A program made the translations under genes and the position numbers. From assembly GCA_032622095.1 (NCBI GenBank), contig CP136063.1, positions 65,673,897 through 65,737,896 on the forward strand: a DNA stretch of 64,000 nucleotides, given 5' to 3'. Positions 1 to 11,454 of this stretch are shown one piece after another. How positions within the stretch are numbered: the first letter of the stretch is position 1; each line of letters starts with the position of its first letter. The notes beneath the pieces were generated by a model. It was not told the origin of the DNA. It saw nothing but the letters and a program-made list of their open reading frames with translations, and did not search any database. This stretch comes from Siphonodentalium dalli (Eukaryota > Mollusca > Scaphopoda > Gadilida > Siphonodentaliidae).

Positions 1-992
1 GATACTTATCATCAAGATCATATTCAGCTTCCTTCATTATTTTGCAATCTTAATGAAACATAATACATGTAGGTGTGAGGACAGCATTACTCACACATTT
101 ATTTGATATACATCTTGGTTGGTCCATATCTTGAGTCCAATTCAGTCAAAGAGAGTTTGTGGAATAATCTCGAGGCAATCCAGTCGAAGAGAGTTTGTGA
201 ATAATCTCGAGGCAATCCAGTCGAAGAGAGTTTGTGAATAATCTTGAGTCCAATCCAGAAGTTTCCACACAGGGAAGTCTCTCCGAATCCAACCTCGTAC
301 TCGACCCAACCTCTGTAGAAGAATGTGGTGTCGCTGAACCTCGTACTCGACCCCAACCTCTGTAGAAGGATGTGGTGTCGCTGAACCCTTTTCTGAAATA
401 TTGTCCATTCGCCTCCCGTCGTCATATCGCACACCACATATATAAAACCCGTCGTCTGTGTGTATATCTCTGTGTGTGTGTGTATCTGTGTATAACTCGG
501 TCACGCTTTTTGCGCGATTATAACTTTTCAACCATGCGTGCAATGTAGCTCAAATTTGGACCACGGTCCTATAATGTGTCGTAAAAGGTGACTCACAAAA
601 TTTCACGCCGATTGGTCAAAGCAAACCTGAGATCTAACATGGTCCCCAAATGCAGTATTTGCACCCAAGTAGACACTATTTCTTATGACGTTTGTCGAAA
701 TGACGTCATGTGACATCGTACACAAACCCACACTTGTGCTGCTATTGTATTGACGAAATTTCCATGCGCTCTACCAAAGCGTTGTTGAAAATGGGCGCTA
801 TAAATTAATTGTCAAATCAGGTTGAGTGTGAATATAATTAATGCATGCTGCTTTTGCCATGGAAGTCCACGGGGTTGTAGAGTAGAGACAAGAACGTTCT
901 ATACGAACGTTGGAAATTGGTACTAAATGGTCTTATAATATGCCACTTCAGTGTGAATATAAGTAATGGATTGTGTCTTTCTTATGAAAGTT
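1..992. repeat. Segmental duplicate A, copy 1
   Basis: This segment matches 10230-11320 almost base for base, apart from tandem-repeat length. Homology stops just after the shared CTTATGAAAG at 981-990; the second copy continues into GTGCATTG instead. It contains a 37-bp minisatellite, two ~47-bp repeats (CTCGTACTCGACC), a GT-rich stretch near 455-490 and a noncoding element-like stretch (TAACTCGGTCACGC onwards). I see no gene in it. Confidence 0.9.
140..262. repeat. 37-38 bp minisatellite, three copies
   Basis: The core GAGAGTTTGTGAATAATC recurs at about 151, 188 and 226. The homologous locus at 10365-10585 has six copies, so the array length changed after the segmental duplication. Confidence 0.85.
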
Positions 993-998
993 TCTTGT

Positions 999-1165
999 GA
1001 AACATCAGCGTTGGTGCCAAGTATGTGAATAAACACCTTGCTAACAGTTTTCATCTGACAATATTTCCTTTTTGTTTGACAGTTATTTAGCATTTGGGCA
1101 AATTTAGCATCATCTCCTGGTCTCATGATTTCATGAAGTTCAGCAATAGATCCATTGTGATCCAT
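999..1165 (-). pseudogene. Exon-like fragment of unrecognised gene (copy 1 of 3)
   Basis: The minus strand is open for about 55 codons and has protein-like composition, including ELHEIMRPGDDAKFAQ and KVFIHILGTNADVS. Two further copies sit at 9398-9550 and 14225-14390 and keep the same frame, although the 9398 copy has several substitutions. I do not recognise a domain. It could be an exon of a multi-copy gene or of a mobile element. Tandem ~61-bp repeats (CAGACACAAACTAAAG core) follow immediately on the plus-strand right side in copies 1 and 3. No start codon or complete gene structure could be assigned. Confidence 0.35.
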
Positions 1166-2339
1166 GCAATGAAATCAGACACAAACTAAAGGTGAAGGTT
1201 TTCATGTGATGTGCATTCTGATTTGTGATCCATGAAATGTAATCAGACACAAACTAAAGCTGAAGGATTTCATGTGATTTGACAATCAATGCAATGTAAT
1301 CAGATGCATGATTAAGACTTTATGTATCGAGTGTCTGCTAGTTACAACAAGGCTGGGTTATCTCCCTTAATCTGCCTGTGGACGACACATACATAGAGCC
1401 TTATTCAAAAACCAGACTGAGTTATCTCCCTTAATCTGCCTGTGTCTCAGAGTAATACATGATTAAATTAATTTCTCATCTTTTTGGACTGTCAATGATG
1501 AATGTTGTGATGCACACACATTGGGAACCTTGATTATGCAATAGAGAAACTAAACTATAAAGAAATAGATCTATTTGAAGAAGTTTCTTAAGAATTTTGA
1601 TAAAAAAGCGTTCCAAAGAAGATGAGGCCTAAGCAGAGTGAGGTCCCCAGAGGGTGAATTTAGTGATGCTATCTTGCTATGCGGGATGGCATCACTAAAT
1701 TCACTCTATAGGAATTATCTCCAAAGCGTTCAAATGCTAAGTTCCACGTTCAACACATACCTGAGTCACTTGCTCACTGAAAGCATGATTGATTGATCCA
1801 CGTTACACGGATGACCGGCGTGATCATTATTAGCTAGAATAGTCTTGAGTAACGTCTAAAAGGCAAGAGACAGTGGAACCTCTTGTGTCAACTAAATGGC
1901 TGGCCATGACTCGGTAACTTTTAACCCTGCTGTGTGATATATCGTTTTCGAAACATAACCTGTCCTTGAATCAGCTAAATTTTATTCCTTGTTTGAGACT
2001 TTGGCCTTTGTTCTTTTCAACAAGATTCAGATCTTGTATGAGCAGCATCTTAGCAACATATGTTTTTTCTATCATGTTGGATTATCTGGCAGTCTTGCCT
2101 TTGTATGTACATCCTTTCTTTGGCCTAAGTGGTGACATACCCAATCAAACTTCATTGTTACCGAGGTTCATGATCTGAAAAATATTCAATTTTTATATCC
2201 AAAACTTGTTCATAATTTATTTACTTTAGAGCAAAGTAGTGGTTCTGAACATCACATAAATCATTATCCAAACGACAGGCACACTAAACTCAGACTTGGT
2301 TATTAATAATGCACACATAACTTTTCTATTAGAATTTTC

Positions 2340-2489
2340 TTCAAAGCATTCAAGGGCTACATTCGACATTAGAACACATAACTGAGTCACTTGCTCACTG
2401 AAAGCGATGATCGATTGATCCACGTTACACGGATGACCGGCGTGATCATTATTAGCTAGAATAGTCGTGAGTGGAACCTCATATGTCAT
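2340..2489 (-). pseudogene. Exon-like fragment with DHAGHPCNVDQS motif
   Basis: An open minus-strand stretch reads through NNDHAGHPCNVDQS and EQVTQLCVL. Diverged copies occur at about 1740-1860 and 15000-15130, the latter in a longer frame. I do not recognise the family. The conservation of this short peptide among copies suggests it was once an exon, but identical DNA-level duplication could give the same impression. Confidence 0.25.
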
Positions 2490-2549
2490 ACTAAATGGCC
2501 ATAACCTTTTAACCCTGTTGTGTGATGCAAATAACCTGTCCTTGAATCA

Positions 2550-2786
2550 TTACATCCCTATATATGTTGGATAAATGAAACCTTTTAAATCAAGATTGAA
2601 GACCCTCTCTATTCCTAACATCGTACATTGTATTCCTTGGGTCCCCACTAGTGGTGTTTCTTGATGCGGATGTAATTTATCAATACATGTCTGGCCCTTG
2701 AATCCAATGATAGACTCATTACTTATGCTTATTTCCTTTGGAAGTGAATACGAGTTCACTGATCCATTTGTTGTTGAAATGTTCAT
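2550..2786 (-). pseudogene. Exon-like ORF, unrecognised, copy 1
   Basis: A 78-codon minus-strand ORF starts MNISTTNGSVNSYS and ends with PTYIGM before a stop. The duplicate at 15596-15832 preserves the whole frame with one substitution. It lies downstream, in minus-strand sense, of the exon-like tandem array that begins at 3.1 kb, so it may be the last exon of the gene from which the array arose. No domain was recognised and no promoter is visible. Confidence 0.3.
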
Positions 2787-3106
2787 ATTTGAAGTTGTAT
2801 ATATTATGATCCCATATTTGAAGTTGTATATTGAATCATAACTTTCTGATAACCTTCTTGGTTAAACATACTTTTATAGTTGTCCTGGTTGAAAACATGC
2901 CAAGCATTCAGTCTTCCTTTCTTCAACCAAGTTGAGCTCTTTAGCTTTGTATTTTGCTGCTGGGAGTGGGTGGCCCCTGAAATAATAAACTTTGTTCAAT
3001 CGCTAGCAGACTTATATTACTATGCATTGAGTAATCAGCTGATATTTGCGATCCTCATAGCAGTGTCCTATTTCGGAGGATGGACAATCCGAGAATATAT
3101 TTTCTG

Positions 3107-5060
3107 TCCAACAAGTCTGGAAGTAGGAGTGTCTGACAATATTCATCCATATAGGTTCGGTCCCTTCTTTCTATGCCACTGAACCCTCTTGCTCTATGCA
3201 TCCTATTAATCCCAGCATCCTACCTACGACAGCAGCGTCATTGTTATTCCATCCACCATTGCCCGTTGATGTACACCTCAACCTGATCTGATGTTGGTAA
3301 TCTTCCAACCACAAAGTATGGAAGTAGGAGTGTCTTAACATTTGCAGAATGAGGTGAATCAGGTGTTTGATTGGCCAAATCCCAATCACTCGGACAGGTA
3401 AAACCGACGTTAATCTCCCCGACGGGTGACATATCGGATGCTCTGTATCGTAATATCGCATCTGAACTGGGGTATGAGGTGAGGATCTCGTTACCCTTAA
3501 CGCACACATTATACATGTCATGTGACACTATTCATCCATATAGGTTCGGTCCCTTATTTATATGCCACTGAACCTCTTGCTCTATGCATCCTATTAATGC
3601 CAGCATCCTACCTACGACAGCAGCGTCATTGTTATCTCATCCACCATTGCCCGTTGATGTACACTTCAGCCTGACCTGTTGTTGGTATCTTCCAACCAAA
3701 AAGTCTGGAAGTGGGAATGTCTGACAATATTCATCCATGTAGGTTCGGACCCTTTATATGCCACTGAACCTCTTGCTATATGCATCCTATTAATGCCAGC
3801 ATCCTACCTACAACAGCAGCGTCATTGTTACCCCATCCACCATTGCCCGTTGGTGTACACTTCAACCTGATCTGATGTTGGTATCTTCCAACCAATTTCA
3901 CTCTACATCTCAATGCTAAATAATTGTGATTGTTGGGAATATTCTCCAAAATTAATAATCATGCTAACATTATTAGTAGGCAACTGAGAGTAAATGGTTC
4001 AATATCAGTAAAATTGATAATAGAACATTGAAATTATGTAGATTGCAACACATATAAACTGATTGCAACATATATAAACTGATAATGTAATTGATTGTAT
4101 ATACCAATGACTATGCAACTAATAAAAACTATCATTCTGTCCCAATCACTCACCGACGTTAATCTCCCCGACGGGTGACATATCGGATGCTCTGTATCGT
4201 AATATCGCATTCTGAACTGGGGTATGAGGTGAGGATCTCGTTACCCTTAACGCACACATCATACATGTCATGTGACACTATTCATCCATGTAGGTTCGGT
4301 CCCTTCTTTATATGCCACTGAACCTCTTGCTCTATGCATCCTATTAATGCCAGCATCCTGCCTACGACAGCAGCGTCATTGTTATCCCATCCACCATTGC
4401 CCGTTGGTGTACACTTCAACCTGATCTGATGTTGGTATCTTCCAACCAATTTCACTCTACATCTCAATGCTAAATAATTGTGATTGTTGGGAATATTCTC
4501 CAAAATTAATAATCATGCTAACACTATTATTAGGCAACTGAGAATAAATGGGTATCAGTAAAATTGATAATAGAACATTGAAATAATGTAGATTGCAACT
4601 ATAATAAACTGATTAGCAACATATATAAACTGATATAATTTAATTGATTGTATATACCAATGACTATGCAACTAATAAAAACTATCATTCTGTCCCAATC
4701 ACTCAGCCAGGTAACCGACGTTAATCTCCCCGACGGGGTGACATATCGGATGCTCTGTATCGTAATATCGCATCTGAACTGGGGTATGAGGTGAGGATCT
4801 CGTTACCCTTAACGCACACATCATACATGTCATGTGACAATATTCATCCATGTAGGTTCGGTCCCTTCTTTATATGCCACTGAACCTCTTGCTCTATGCA
4901 TCCTATTAATCCCAGCATCCTACCTACGACAGCAGCGTCATTGTTATTCCATCCACCATTGCCCGTTGATGTACACTTCAACCTGACCTCATGTTGGTAT
5001 CTTCCAACCAACAAGTCTGGAAGTAGGAGTGTCTGACATTTGCAGAATGAGGTGAATCAG
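3107..5060. repeat. Modular higher-order tandem array, block 1
   Basis: Built from three kinds of module. Module A (about 190 bp) runs from TATTCATCCATRTAGGTTCGG to GGTATCTTCCAACCA. A linker follows in one of two types: B1 contains TTTGCAGAATGAGGTG, B2 contains CTCTACATCTCAATGC. Module C (about 145 bp) starts CCGACGTTAATCTCC. A-B1-C gives 385 bp, A-B2-C gives 560 bp, and A can also join directly to A at about 205 bp. This block contains three C modules. Confidence 0.92.
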
Positions 5061-5209
5061 TGTTTGATTGGCCAAAAACAAAAGTTGAGCCATTTCCAGA
5101 TTTTTTTTTATCCAAACATTTTCAGCATTCTTTTTCCCCAGAGTATAATCGACATTTAATAACACAGATTTTGAATTTATTTTTAACATTGTCCTGTTAC
5201 TATACTCTC

Positions 5210-5559
5210 AGGTGCCTAATAATCATGATTATTATATGATCATAAACTATCTTCTAAAAGTCCCATACTAATGATGGGCAAAAGAAGTTGATAAATCACG
5301 ATATCTACCTGATTGTTCTATAAAATGGCAATATGGGTTAATAACAAGAATACGCGACGTGGATTATCCGATGTTCAATTAGCTACAAATGACTTGCGGA
5401 TATTCAAGACGATGTTGTAATGTTGGTAATATTTTGTATCATACATGTATGTATTGTTTATTAAATTTTGACTTGTTGAAAAACATGATTTGCTTTTTAT
5501 GGATTTATATATATGGGTCAGTAAGGTAGTTCAGGCCAGGGGGCGCCGCAAGCATCCAA

Positions 5560-5611
<52 letters not shown>

Positions 5612-5840
5612 AGGCCTACAAAAAGGGCACTTTTCCGCAAAAAAAGGACATTTTATCCGCAAACTCGGGAAAATAACCATAAATTCATTGTGGCAAAATC
5701 CCTATTTTAATGGTATTTGTCTGTTTTTATGGCCGGTTTTGTGATAAAATTGACAAAAAATTAATATTCCTTGTGAAATTGGTGGTATTTGGACCAAAAA
5801 GTCACATTTGCTATAAAAACACGAGTATAGGAATCACTGA
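5210..5840. repeat. Segmental duplicate F, copy 1, with poly-G tract
   Basis: Matches 18440-19030. It contains an uninterrupted run of 49 G at 5560-5608 (the other copy has 19 G at 18796-18814), preceded in both by GCATCCAAGG. The run lengths of both tracts are unreliable, because such tracts are hard to sequence. No gene is seen. Confidence 0.85.
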
Positions 5841-6028
5841 ACTACGGTCCCCGATAAGGATACTGGGTGCCGGGAAATCTTAATTGGGTTAACTGCCACC
5901 TTTTCCCAATGGGGGGGGGCTAACACTACTCAAATGTTTGGGGAGGGGGGCTTTAGCCCCCCTGACCCCCTAATGGTACCTGATGTCCATGCAAAATTCC
6001 CAGATTTATCACTTTCTTTACTATCTAC

Positions 6029-6128
6029 NNNNNNNNNNNNNNNNNNNNNNNNNNNNNNNNNNNNNNNNNNNNNNNNNNNNNNNNNNNNNNNNNNNNNNNN
6101 NNNNNNNNNNNNNNNNNNNNNNNNNNNN
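6029..6128. other. Assembly gap, 100 N
   Basis: Exactly 100 N, the conventional size for a gap of unknown length. Its true length and content are unknown. Confidence 0.98.
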
Positions 6129-6132
6129 CAAA

Positions 6133-6499
6133 CTTACCTGACAGGGCTTTTATAACGAAAGGACTGTCACATGTCTTGGTCTAATGGAAGTTGAACCTGA
6201 TCGGTTTGACCGTGCGCCTACATTAGGTACTCTCGTACCAATTTTCGATTTTTCTTCTAGAATCTTGCAAGCAAGAAATATATAACCATTAGTTCATTCA
6301 GTGTCCAAGATAATTATTAGGAGATACATATTTTGGGTAAAAATATTATTTTTTTGGAGCCACACAGATTGAGAAATTTTACCGACGGTTGTTCTGCACT
6401 ACATGTATTTCTGAAATCTAAATTTTTTTTTACGATCCATATTTAGCATTTTAATGTTCAAGTTATGGCCACATGTACTCAGTAAAATGCGCTATCAAA
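6133..6499. repeat. Segmental duplicate G, left part, copy 1
   Basis: 6133-6330 matches 12745-12930, and 6320-6499 continues into sequence matching 13940-14125. In the second copy these two pieces are separated by the 46-bp satellite. The block resumes at 7845 after a hAT insertion. No gene is seen. Confidence 0.8.
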
Positions 6500-7836
6500 T
6501 AGAGATGGGAGGTTGTGAAAATTTGCATCGGTTACGGTTTCGGTTATGGAAAAAGAGCTGAGTCTCGGTTTCGGTTTTTATTAAAAATGACTAATGTGAA
6601 CAAAATCTAATTATGCTTCATCATATTACAAAGAAAACACACCAATTTTATCACCATAACTTGTGAGGTACATGTCCTTTTATAATTGTAAATTATGTGT
6701 CATATTGTTACTATTATATTGTTAATGTCCATGTCCAGTGGCAGTGCTAGAATGCAAGTCAGTCTGTGTATTTTGTATGACTGCAATTCAGCATCATATG
6801 ATAATAAGTGCTTTCAATTTTCAAAACGTTGGCCTCACAACCTGTACAGATAGATTCATAGATAAAACATCAGTCATAAAAAGTTTTCCCAACTCGGGCC
6901 AACTGATACTCTAGCGTGGACGGTGGAGCATAATTATTCAGCTCCATCTGATTTTACAGGTGGAAATATGTTATTATATCATAACAAGCTCAGCCTCGTA
7001 TCAGACTTTAGAGGGCGATTTCCCACAACAAGGAGAACAAGCCGATTAGCCGAAGAGGGAAGACAGTTAATTCCAATCTACATAGTTTTTATGAACCCTA
7101 CTCTAAAACAGTTTTGGTGTCTCGTGGTGTCAGACTTATTGTTATTGCCTACTCTGTGGTACGCAAACGTTGTTTGGTTTTAGAGTTGTCCTTCCTCAAG
7201 GCTTCCTGTATTGGAACCTCATAGCAGGGAACTTAAAAGCGACTGCTAGATAGAGTTATCCTCCTTTCACTCCCTGCATGTAGTACTCGACCAAAGTGTT
7301 GGTACATTCCATGGGCAGTAACTCTAATCTATTAATACAGAACAGCTGACGCGAAAACACGTGTTTGTATTTCAAAATCTCACAGACTGACAATTCACTC
7401 AAGAATGAATAAATTTGTATTATGTGTATTTTGGCCCGTATATTAAAAACACTTATTGGGGGTTGGGGGGGGGGGGGGGTGGGCCCGGTGGGGTTATGTG
7501 CGAATTAAGCCTAATTTATATTGTTGTTTTCAACAGTTCACTTACTTTTGCTGGTCGTTTTTTAGCCGATCGCCGATCTTCCAAAACTTTCTTCAAATCT
7601 CTAAACTCAGATTTATGTCAGGACTCGACATGACGTTTCAGGTTACTTGTGTTGCCGTGCTCTGCTACGATCTCCTTTCTGCATATATTACAGGCGGCAC
7701 ACTTAGATCTCTTATCTTTCTTTGAAAAATATTTCCACACAGGACTACGGGTTTTCCCAACTTACCACGGTTGTCATTTCCGGTTTTTCCCGACAACCAA
7801 AACCGAACTGATTCCACGGTTAACCGCCCATCTCTA
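6500..7836. mobile_element. hAT-type DNA transposon derivative 1 (1337 bp)
   Basis: The left end is TAGAGATGGGAGGTTGTG; the right end read on the minus strand is TAGAGATGGGCGGTTAACC. The element is flanked by a perfect 8-bp direct repeat, CTATCAAA, at 6492-6499 and 7837-7844. The duplicate at about 14115-14130 has a single CTATCAAA and no element, so it is the empty site. An 8-bp duplication and TAGAGATGGG-type ends are typical of hAT elements. It encodes only a BED-finger remnant, so it is non-autonomous. Confidence 0.93.
7618..7761 (-). pseudogene. BED zinc-finger remnant of hAT transposase
   Basis: The minus strand is open for about 47 codons and reads RSPVWKYFSKK, then a CNIC knuckle, then TSNLKRHVES, ending in a stop. 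This order (aromatic W..F, Cx2C, then NL..H) is the BED-type zinc finger found at the amino end of hAT transposases, where it binds the element's ends. The final metal-binding His/Cys is missing because the frame stops first. No hAT dimerisation domain or RNase H-like catalytic core is present, so this is a broken gene inside element 6500-7836. Confidence 0.8.
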
Positions 7837-7844
7837 CTATCAAA

Positions 7845-8349
7845 AGATAGTGTACTAACAATTGTTACAAGCTTATGTTACTGTCGGTGAGAAATATAAG
7901 GCCAAAAAAAATTAATTGATTCTCAGCCAATTTTTTTTTCAAATGAATGAGGGAGGGCGGTTTTTATTTTTATTTTTTATTTCCAGCGGCCAGTTCAGAC
8001 ATACATCTGGGATCCCCGAAATCAAGACCAGAAGGCTCAATTAATTGTGGAATCATTATAATTGAAACTGCGAACCAATAAACAAAACAAAACAACAGAC
8101 TAGTAGTGAAATAAAACTGGAAAAGTGTATAAAATAAAATATATGCATTGAAGTATCCTACTTCTAAAATAACATCGAGGTTGTTCCTCTTAAAGCTAAG
8201 CAAATGAAAGGACGGAAAATGGAATGATTATATTAAATATAGTGAGGTATTAAACTGATGTTTGCCATTCACACTGTTTAAATGCGTCTTGGGAAATTGC
8301 AGACATATTCATTTTGCCTTGTTCGTTTAGCTTTCAACTTCTCCTGTTT
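7845..8349. other. Intergenic, no gene seen
   Basis: 7845-7890 is the end of segmental block G. The rest is AT-rich with homopolymer runs (T8-T9 near 7930 and 7960). No protein-like frame is seen. Confidence 0.6.
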
Positions 8350-8747
8350 CTAACTAGAGAAGTTGCGCTTACGAGATAGCACTGTCTGAAATTTTTCAAG
8401 ACACGTCTTACACTGTGGATGGCAACCATCAACCTTGTCCAAATCTTCCATTCCACCACATTTTATGCAGATGTCTGGGAAGGATTTACAGCTGAAATCT
8501 GGAATTTCGATTTGGTCAGAGCATTTAAAGTTCTGTCGAACATACACCCTCTCAAGAATGCGGTTTATTGTTGGTGCTTTTGGGTGCATGAGCTCTTTAA
8601 GTGTGGAACCACATGAATAGTCATAAAGTTCGAGAAAACTGGTATAGCACAGCCAAGTTATTGACATTGACTTTCTTGTCACCATAAAGCAACCTGGATT
8701 TATCACATTCAGTGCACTTCAAAACTCGTTTGACATTATTCGCAGTC
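8350..8747 (-). pseudogene. C-terminal zinc-binding domain of a repeated invertebrate protein, frameshifted
   Basis: Two minus-strand frames join into one protein-like region. The first reads KRVLKCTECDKSRLLYG and stops at about 8624. The second continues with YDYSCGSTLKEL, VYVRQNFKCSDQIE, ICIKCGG and CHPQCKTC and ends in basic RKRN before the stop. The order CxxC, CGS, VxVR, CxxxIE, CxxC, CxxC resembles, from memory, the C-terminal part of a highly copied, uncharacterised protein of molluscs and cnidarians that is probably mobile-element-linked. A single frameshift and missing upstream sequence make it a pseudogene. Function unknown. Confidence 0.5.
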
Positions 8748-8749
8748 TG

Positions 8750-9397
8750 TCAGTATCGACTCGGCCGATTTATCCTCATCAATGAATATTTTTTCGGCCA
8801 TTTGCCCAATTGTTTTATCGCATTCTATGGACAATACAGCCCATTTTCTGACAATTTTGTCACGAAATATAATTTGGTATATCAACAACATCGTATTTTT
8901 TCAAATCACGGAATTTGCCGGTGAAGAAACGGCAAGACTCGTTTGTTTGTGAACTTATAAATAACTGTAAATAATCCAACCTGCTTTAATGAATGACATT
9001 AGTTCGCTTTATTTAATCATGTTTTTTGCGTAAATACCGAGGCCTATCATCTCCCCAGCAACGCACTGCCATAACTCGCCGTAGTTCGTTTCGAAGTGGT
9101 ATTCCTGTCATAATTATTACATTACCACGTGCTAAAAGCGTAAACCGGAAATAGCGAATTCCGGCACTTCCGCAAACGGAGAACTCGCCACTTGAACGCG
9201 AATCGGCTGCGATTTGAATTATTTGATTGTTGGTTGTTTGGATTTCAAATAAAAAGAGTTAGGCGGCCCCTATTTTATGAGAGCGGTGGTGCCTGAGAAT
9301 CAATTCATAAATATTTTTTGGCCTAAGGCCTTTTGTTTGTCTAAAGTTTGGCGATGTGAAACCAATACAATGAATGTGTGTTGTTATCGAGTAGAAA
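8750..9397. other. Non-repetitive stretch, no gene seen
   Basis: No convincing frame on either strand, except a possible few upstream codons of the 8350-8747 pseudogene. From about 9345 the sequence matches 14190 onwards, so segmental block G resumes here. Confidence 0.5.
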
Positions 9398-9550
9398 CAT
9401 CAGCATTGGTGCCAAGTATGTGAATAAACACCTTGCTAACATTTTTCATCTGACAATATTTCCTTTTTGTTTGACACCTATTTAGTATTTGGGCAAATTT
9501 AGCAACATCTCGTGGTCTCATGATTTCATGAAGTTCAGCAATAGAAATTA
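9398..9550 (-). pseudogene. Exon-like fragment (copy 2 of 3)
   Basis: Diverged copy of the 999-1165 frame, still open and reading AELHEIMRPRDVAKFAQ. The copy ends abruptly at TCAGCAATAGA, after which the sequences differ. It marks the end of segmental block G in the first duplicate. Confidence 0.35.
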
Positions 9551-9599
9551 CATGATGATTCCAGAGATCCAGGTCAGATTATTGAATACATAACTTTCT

Positions 9600-9642
9600 C
9601 ACTGTGGGTGGTGGGGTGGTGGGGGTGGTGGAAGGGACTACT
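9600..9642 (+). other. G-rich tract with quadruplex potential
   Basis: Contains GGGTGGTGGGGTGGTGGGGG and a further GGTGG, giving several closely spaced runs of two to five G. Everything from here to 10229 lacks a recognisable gene. Confidence 0.5.
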
Positions 9643-10229
9643 CCTTGAGAAATGGTGCTCGGCTGATTTTGTTGATCCTGGTGCTCTATCGAGTGTTTTG
9701 TAATTTTGGTGATAAAAACTTCAATAAAACAAGATCAGGTGTATATATTGTATTTTTCAAAGTGCCGTCATATAGCTATAGTCACGACCCAAACTGATGG
9801 TGGTTTTCCCTTTATTTGACTCTTTGAAGCCGTCATCGTCAAGAAGATACGATTTTTCTATCTCCGGTTGTATGATAGTTACATCGAAGTGGTGACAATG
9901 CTATATGATTATTAGATTCGCATGTATTATTTGTCCAGTCGATTGAAAAGCTTCGCAGAGTGAAGTTTCAAAGATGAAACTTTGTAACATTTGTAACATG
10001 AACTATTCTATTGAAATAACATTCGATTCCCAAACACATTCCAGAGTCATTATTTGTAGGAAAGAGCTTATGTATTAGTTCCCACCTTTCATGAAAGATG
10101 CAATATTGTTTGGAGGCAAATATTATCAATAAAAGTCTGTTAGCTGATCATTTGCTGGAAGACGGTTCACCCACCACCCGCTGCTGCCACGAACTGCTTG
10201 TCTCTCCTCACCGCCACCTGGTGTGATTC

Positions 10230-11320
10230 GATACTCATCATCAAGATCATATCCAGCTTCCTTCATTATTTTGCAATCTCAATGAAACATAATAGGTGTG
10301 AGGACAGCATTACTCATACATTTATTTGATGTACATCTTGGTTGGTCCATATCTTGAGTCCAATTCAGTTGAAGAGAGTTTGTGAACAATCTCGAGGCAA
10401 TCCAATTGAAGAGAGTTTGTGAATAATCTCTAGGCAATTCAGTCGCAGAGAGTTTGTGAAAAATCTCTAGGCAATTCAGTCGCAGAGAGTTTGAATAATC
10501 TCGAGGCAATCCAGTCGAAGAGAGTTTGTGAATAATCTCGAGGCAATCCAATCGAAGAGAGTTTGTGAATAATCTTGAGTCCAATCCAGAAGTTTCCACA
10601 CAGGGAAGTCTCTCCGAATCCAACCTCGTACTCGACCCAACCTCTGTAGAAGAATGTGGTGTCGCTGAACCTCGTACTCGACCCAACCTCTGTAGAAGGA
10701 TGTGGTGTCGCTGAACCTTTTCTGAAATATTGTCCATTCGCCTCCCGTCGTTGTCATGTCGCACACCACATATATAAAACCCGTCGTCTGTGTGTATATC
10801 TGTGTGTGTGTGTATCTGTGTATAACTCGGTCACGCTTTTTGCGCGATTATAACTTTTCAACCATGCGTGCAATGTAGCTCAAATTTGGACCACGGTCTA
10901 TAATGTGTCGTAAAAGGTGACTCACAAAATTTCACGCCGATTGGTCAAAGCAAACCTGAGATCTAACATGGTCCCCAAATGCAGTATTTGCACCCAAGTA
11001 GACACTATTTCTTATGACTTTTGTCGAAATGACGTCATGTGACATCGTACACAAACCCACACTTGTGTTGCTATTGTATTGACGAAATTTCCATGCGCTC
11101 TACCAAAGCGTTGTTGAAAATGGGCGCTATAAATTAATTGTCAAATCAGGTTGAGTGTGAATATAATTAATGCATGCTGCTTTTGCCATGGAAGTCCATG
11201 GGGTGTAGAGTAGAGACAAGAACGTTCTATATGAACGTTGGAAATTGATACTAAATGGTCTTATAATATGCCACTTCAGTGTGAATATAAGTAATGGATT
11301 GTGTCTTTCTTATGAAAGTT
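10230..11320. repeat. Segmental duplicate A, copy 2
   Basis: Matches 1-992, with the 37-bp minisatellite expanded from three to six copies at 10365-10585. It is followed by 11320-12740, which has no counterpart in copy 1, so a deletion or insertion distinguishes the duplicates. Confidence 0.9.
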
Positions 11321-11454
11321 GTGCATTGTGTGTGGAATCGAAGAAGTGCATATACGGAAGACGGCAAATTGATAAATAACGTTTTATACAATAAAAACAT
11401 GGGCGCGAAGTGGGCAAATGGGCCGCAGTGCAAGGGCCTGTGGCATTAGGCCTA

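Larger units (their letters stand above)
999..3137. repeat. Segmental duplicate B-D, copy 1
   Basis: Matches 14225-16157. The other copy carries a 391-bp TTAA insertion at 15164-15554 that is absent here; the unoccupied TTAA is 2509-2512. Inside this copy, 1730-1880 and 2340-2510 are themselves related, so a local duplication also occurred. A doubled motif containing TTATCTCCCTTAATCTGCC lies at about 1357-1440. Confidence 0.88.

Noticed and set aside
13-540. Minus-strand ORFs with repeated LRLDCLEI / SLTELD phrases
   Set aside because: A 37-bp minisatellite read in three frames. Copy number differs between duplicates, and there is no start context or domain.
5490-5744. ORF encoding polyglycine
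   Set aside because: Translation of the G homopolymer, flanked by unrelated noncoding sequence.
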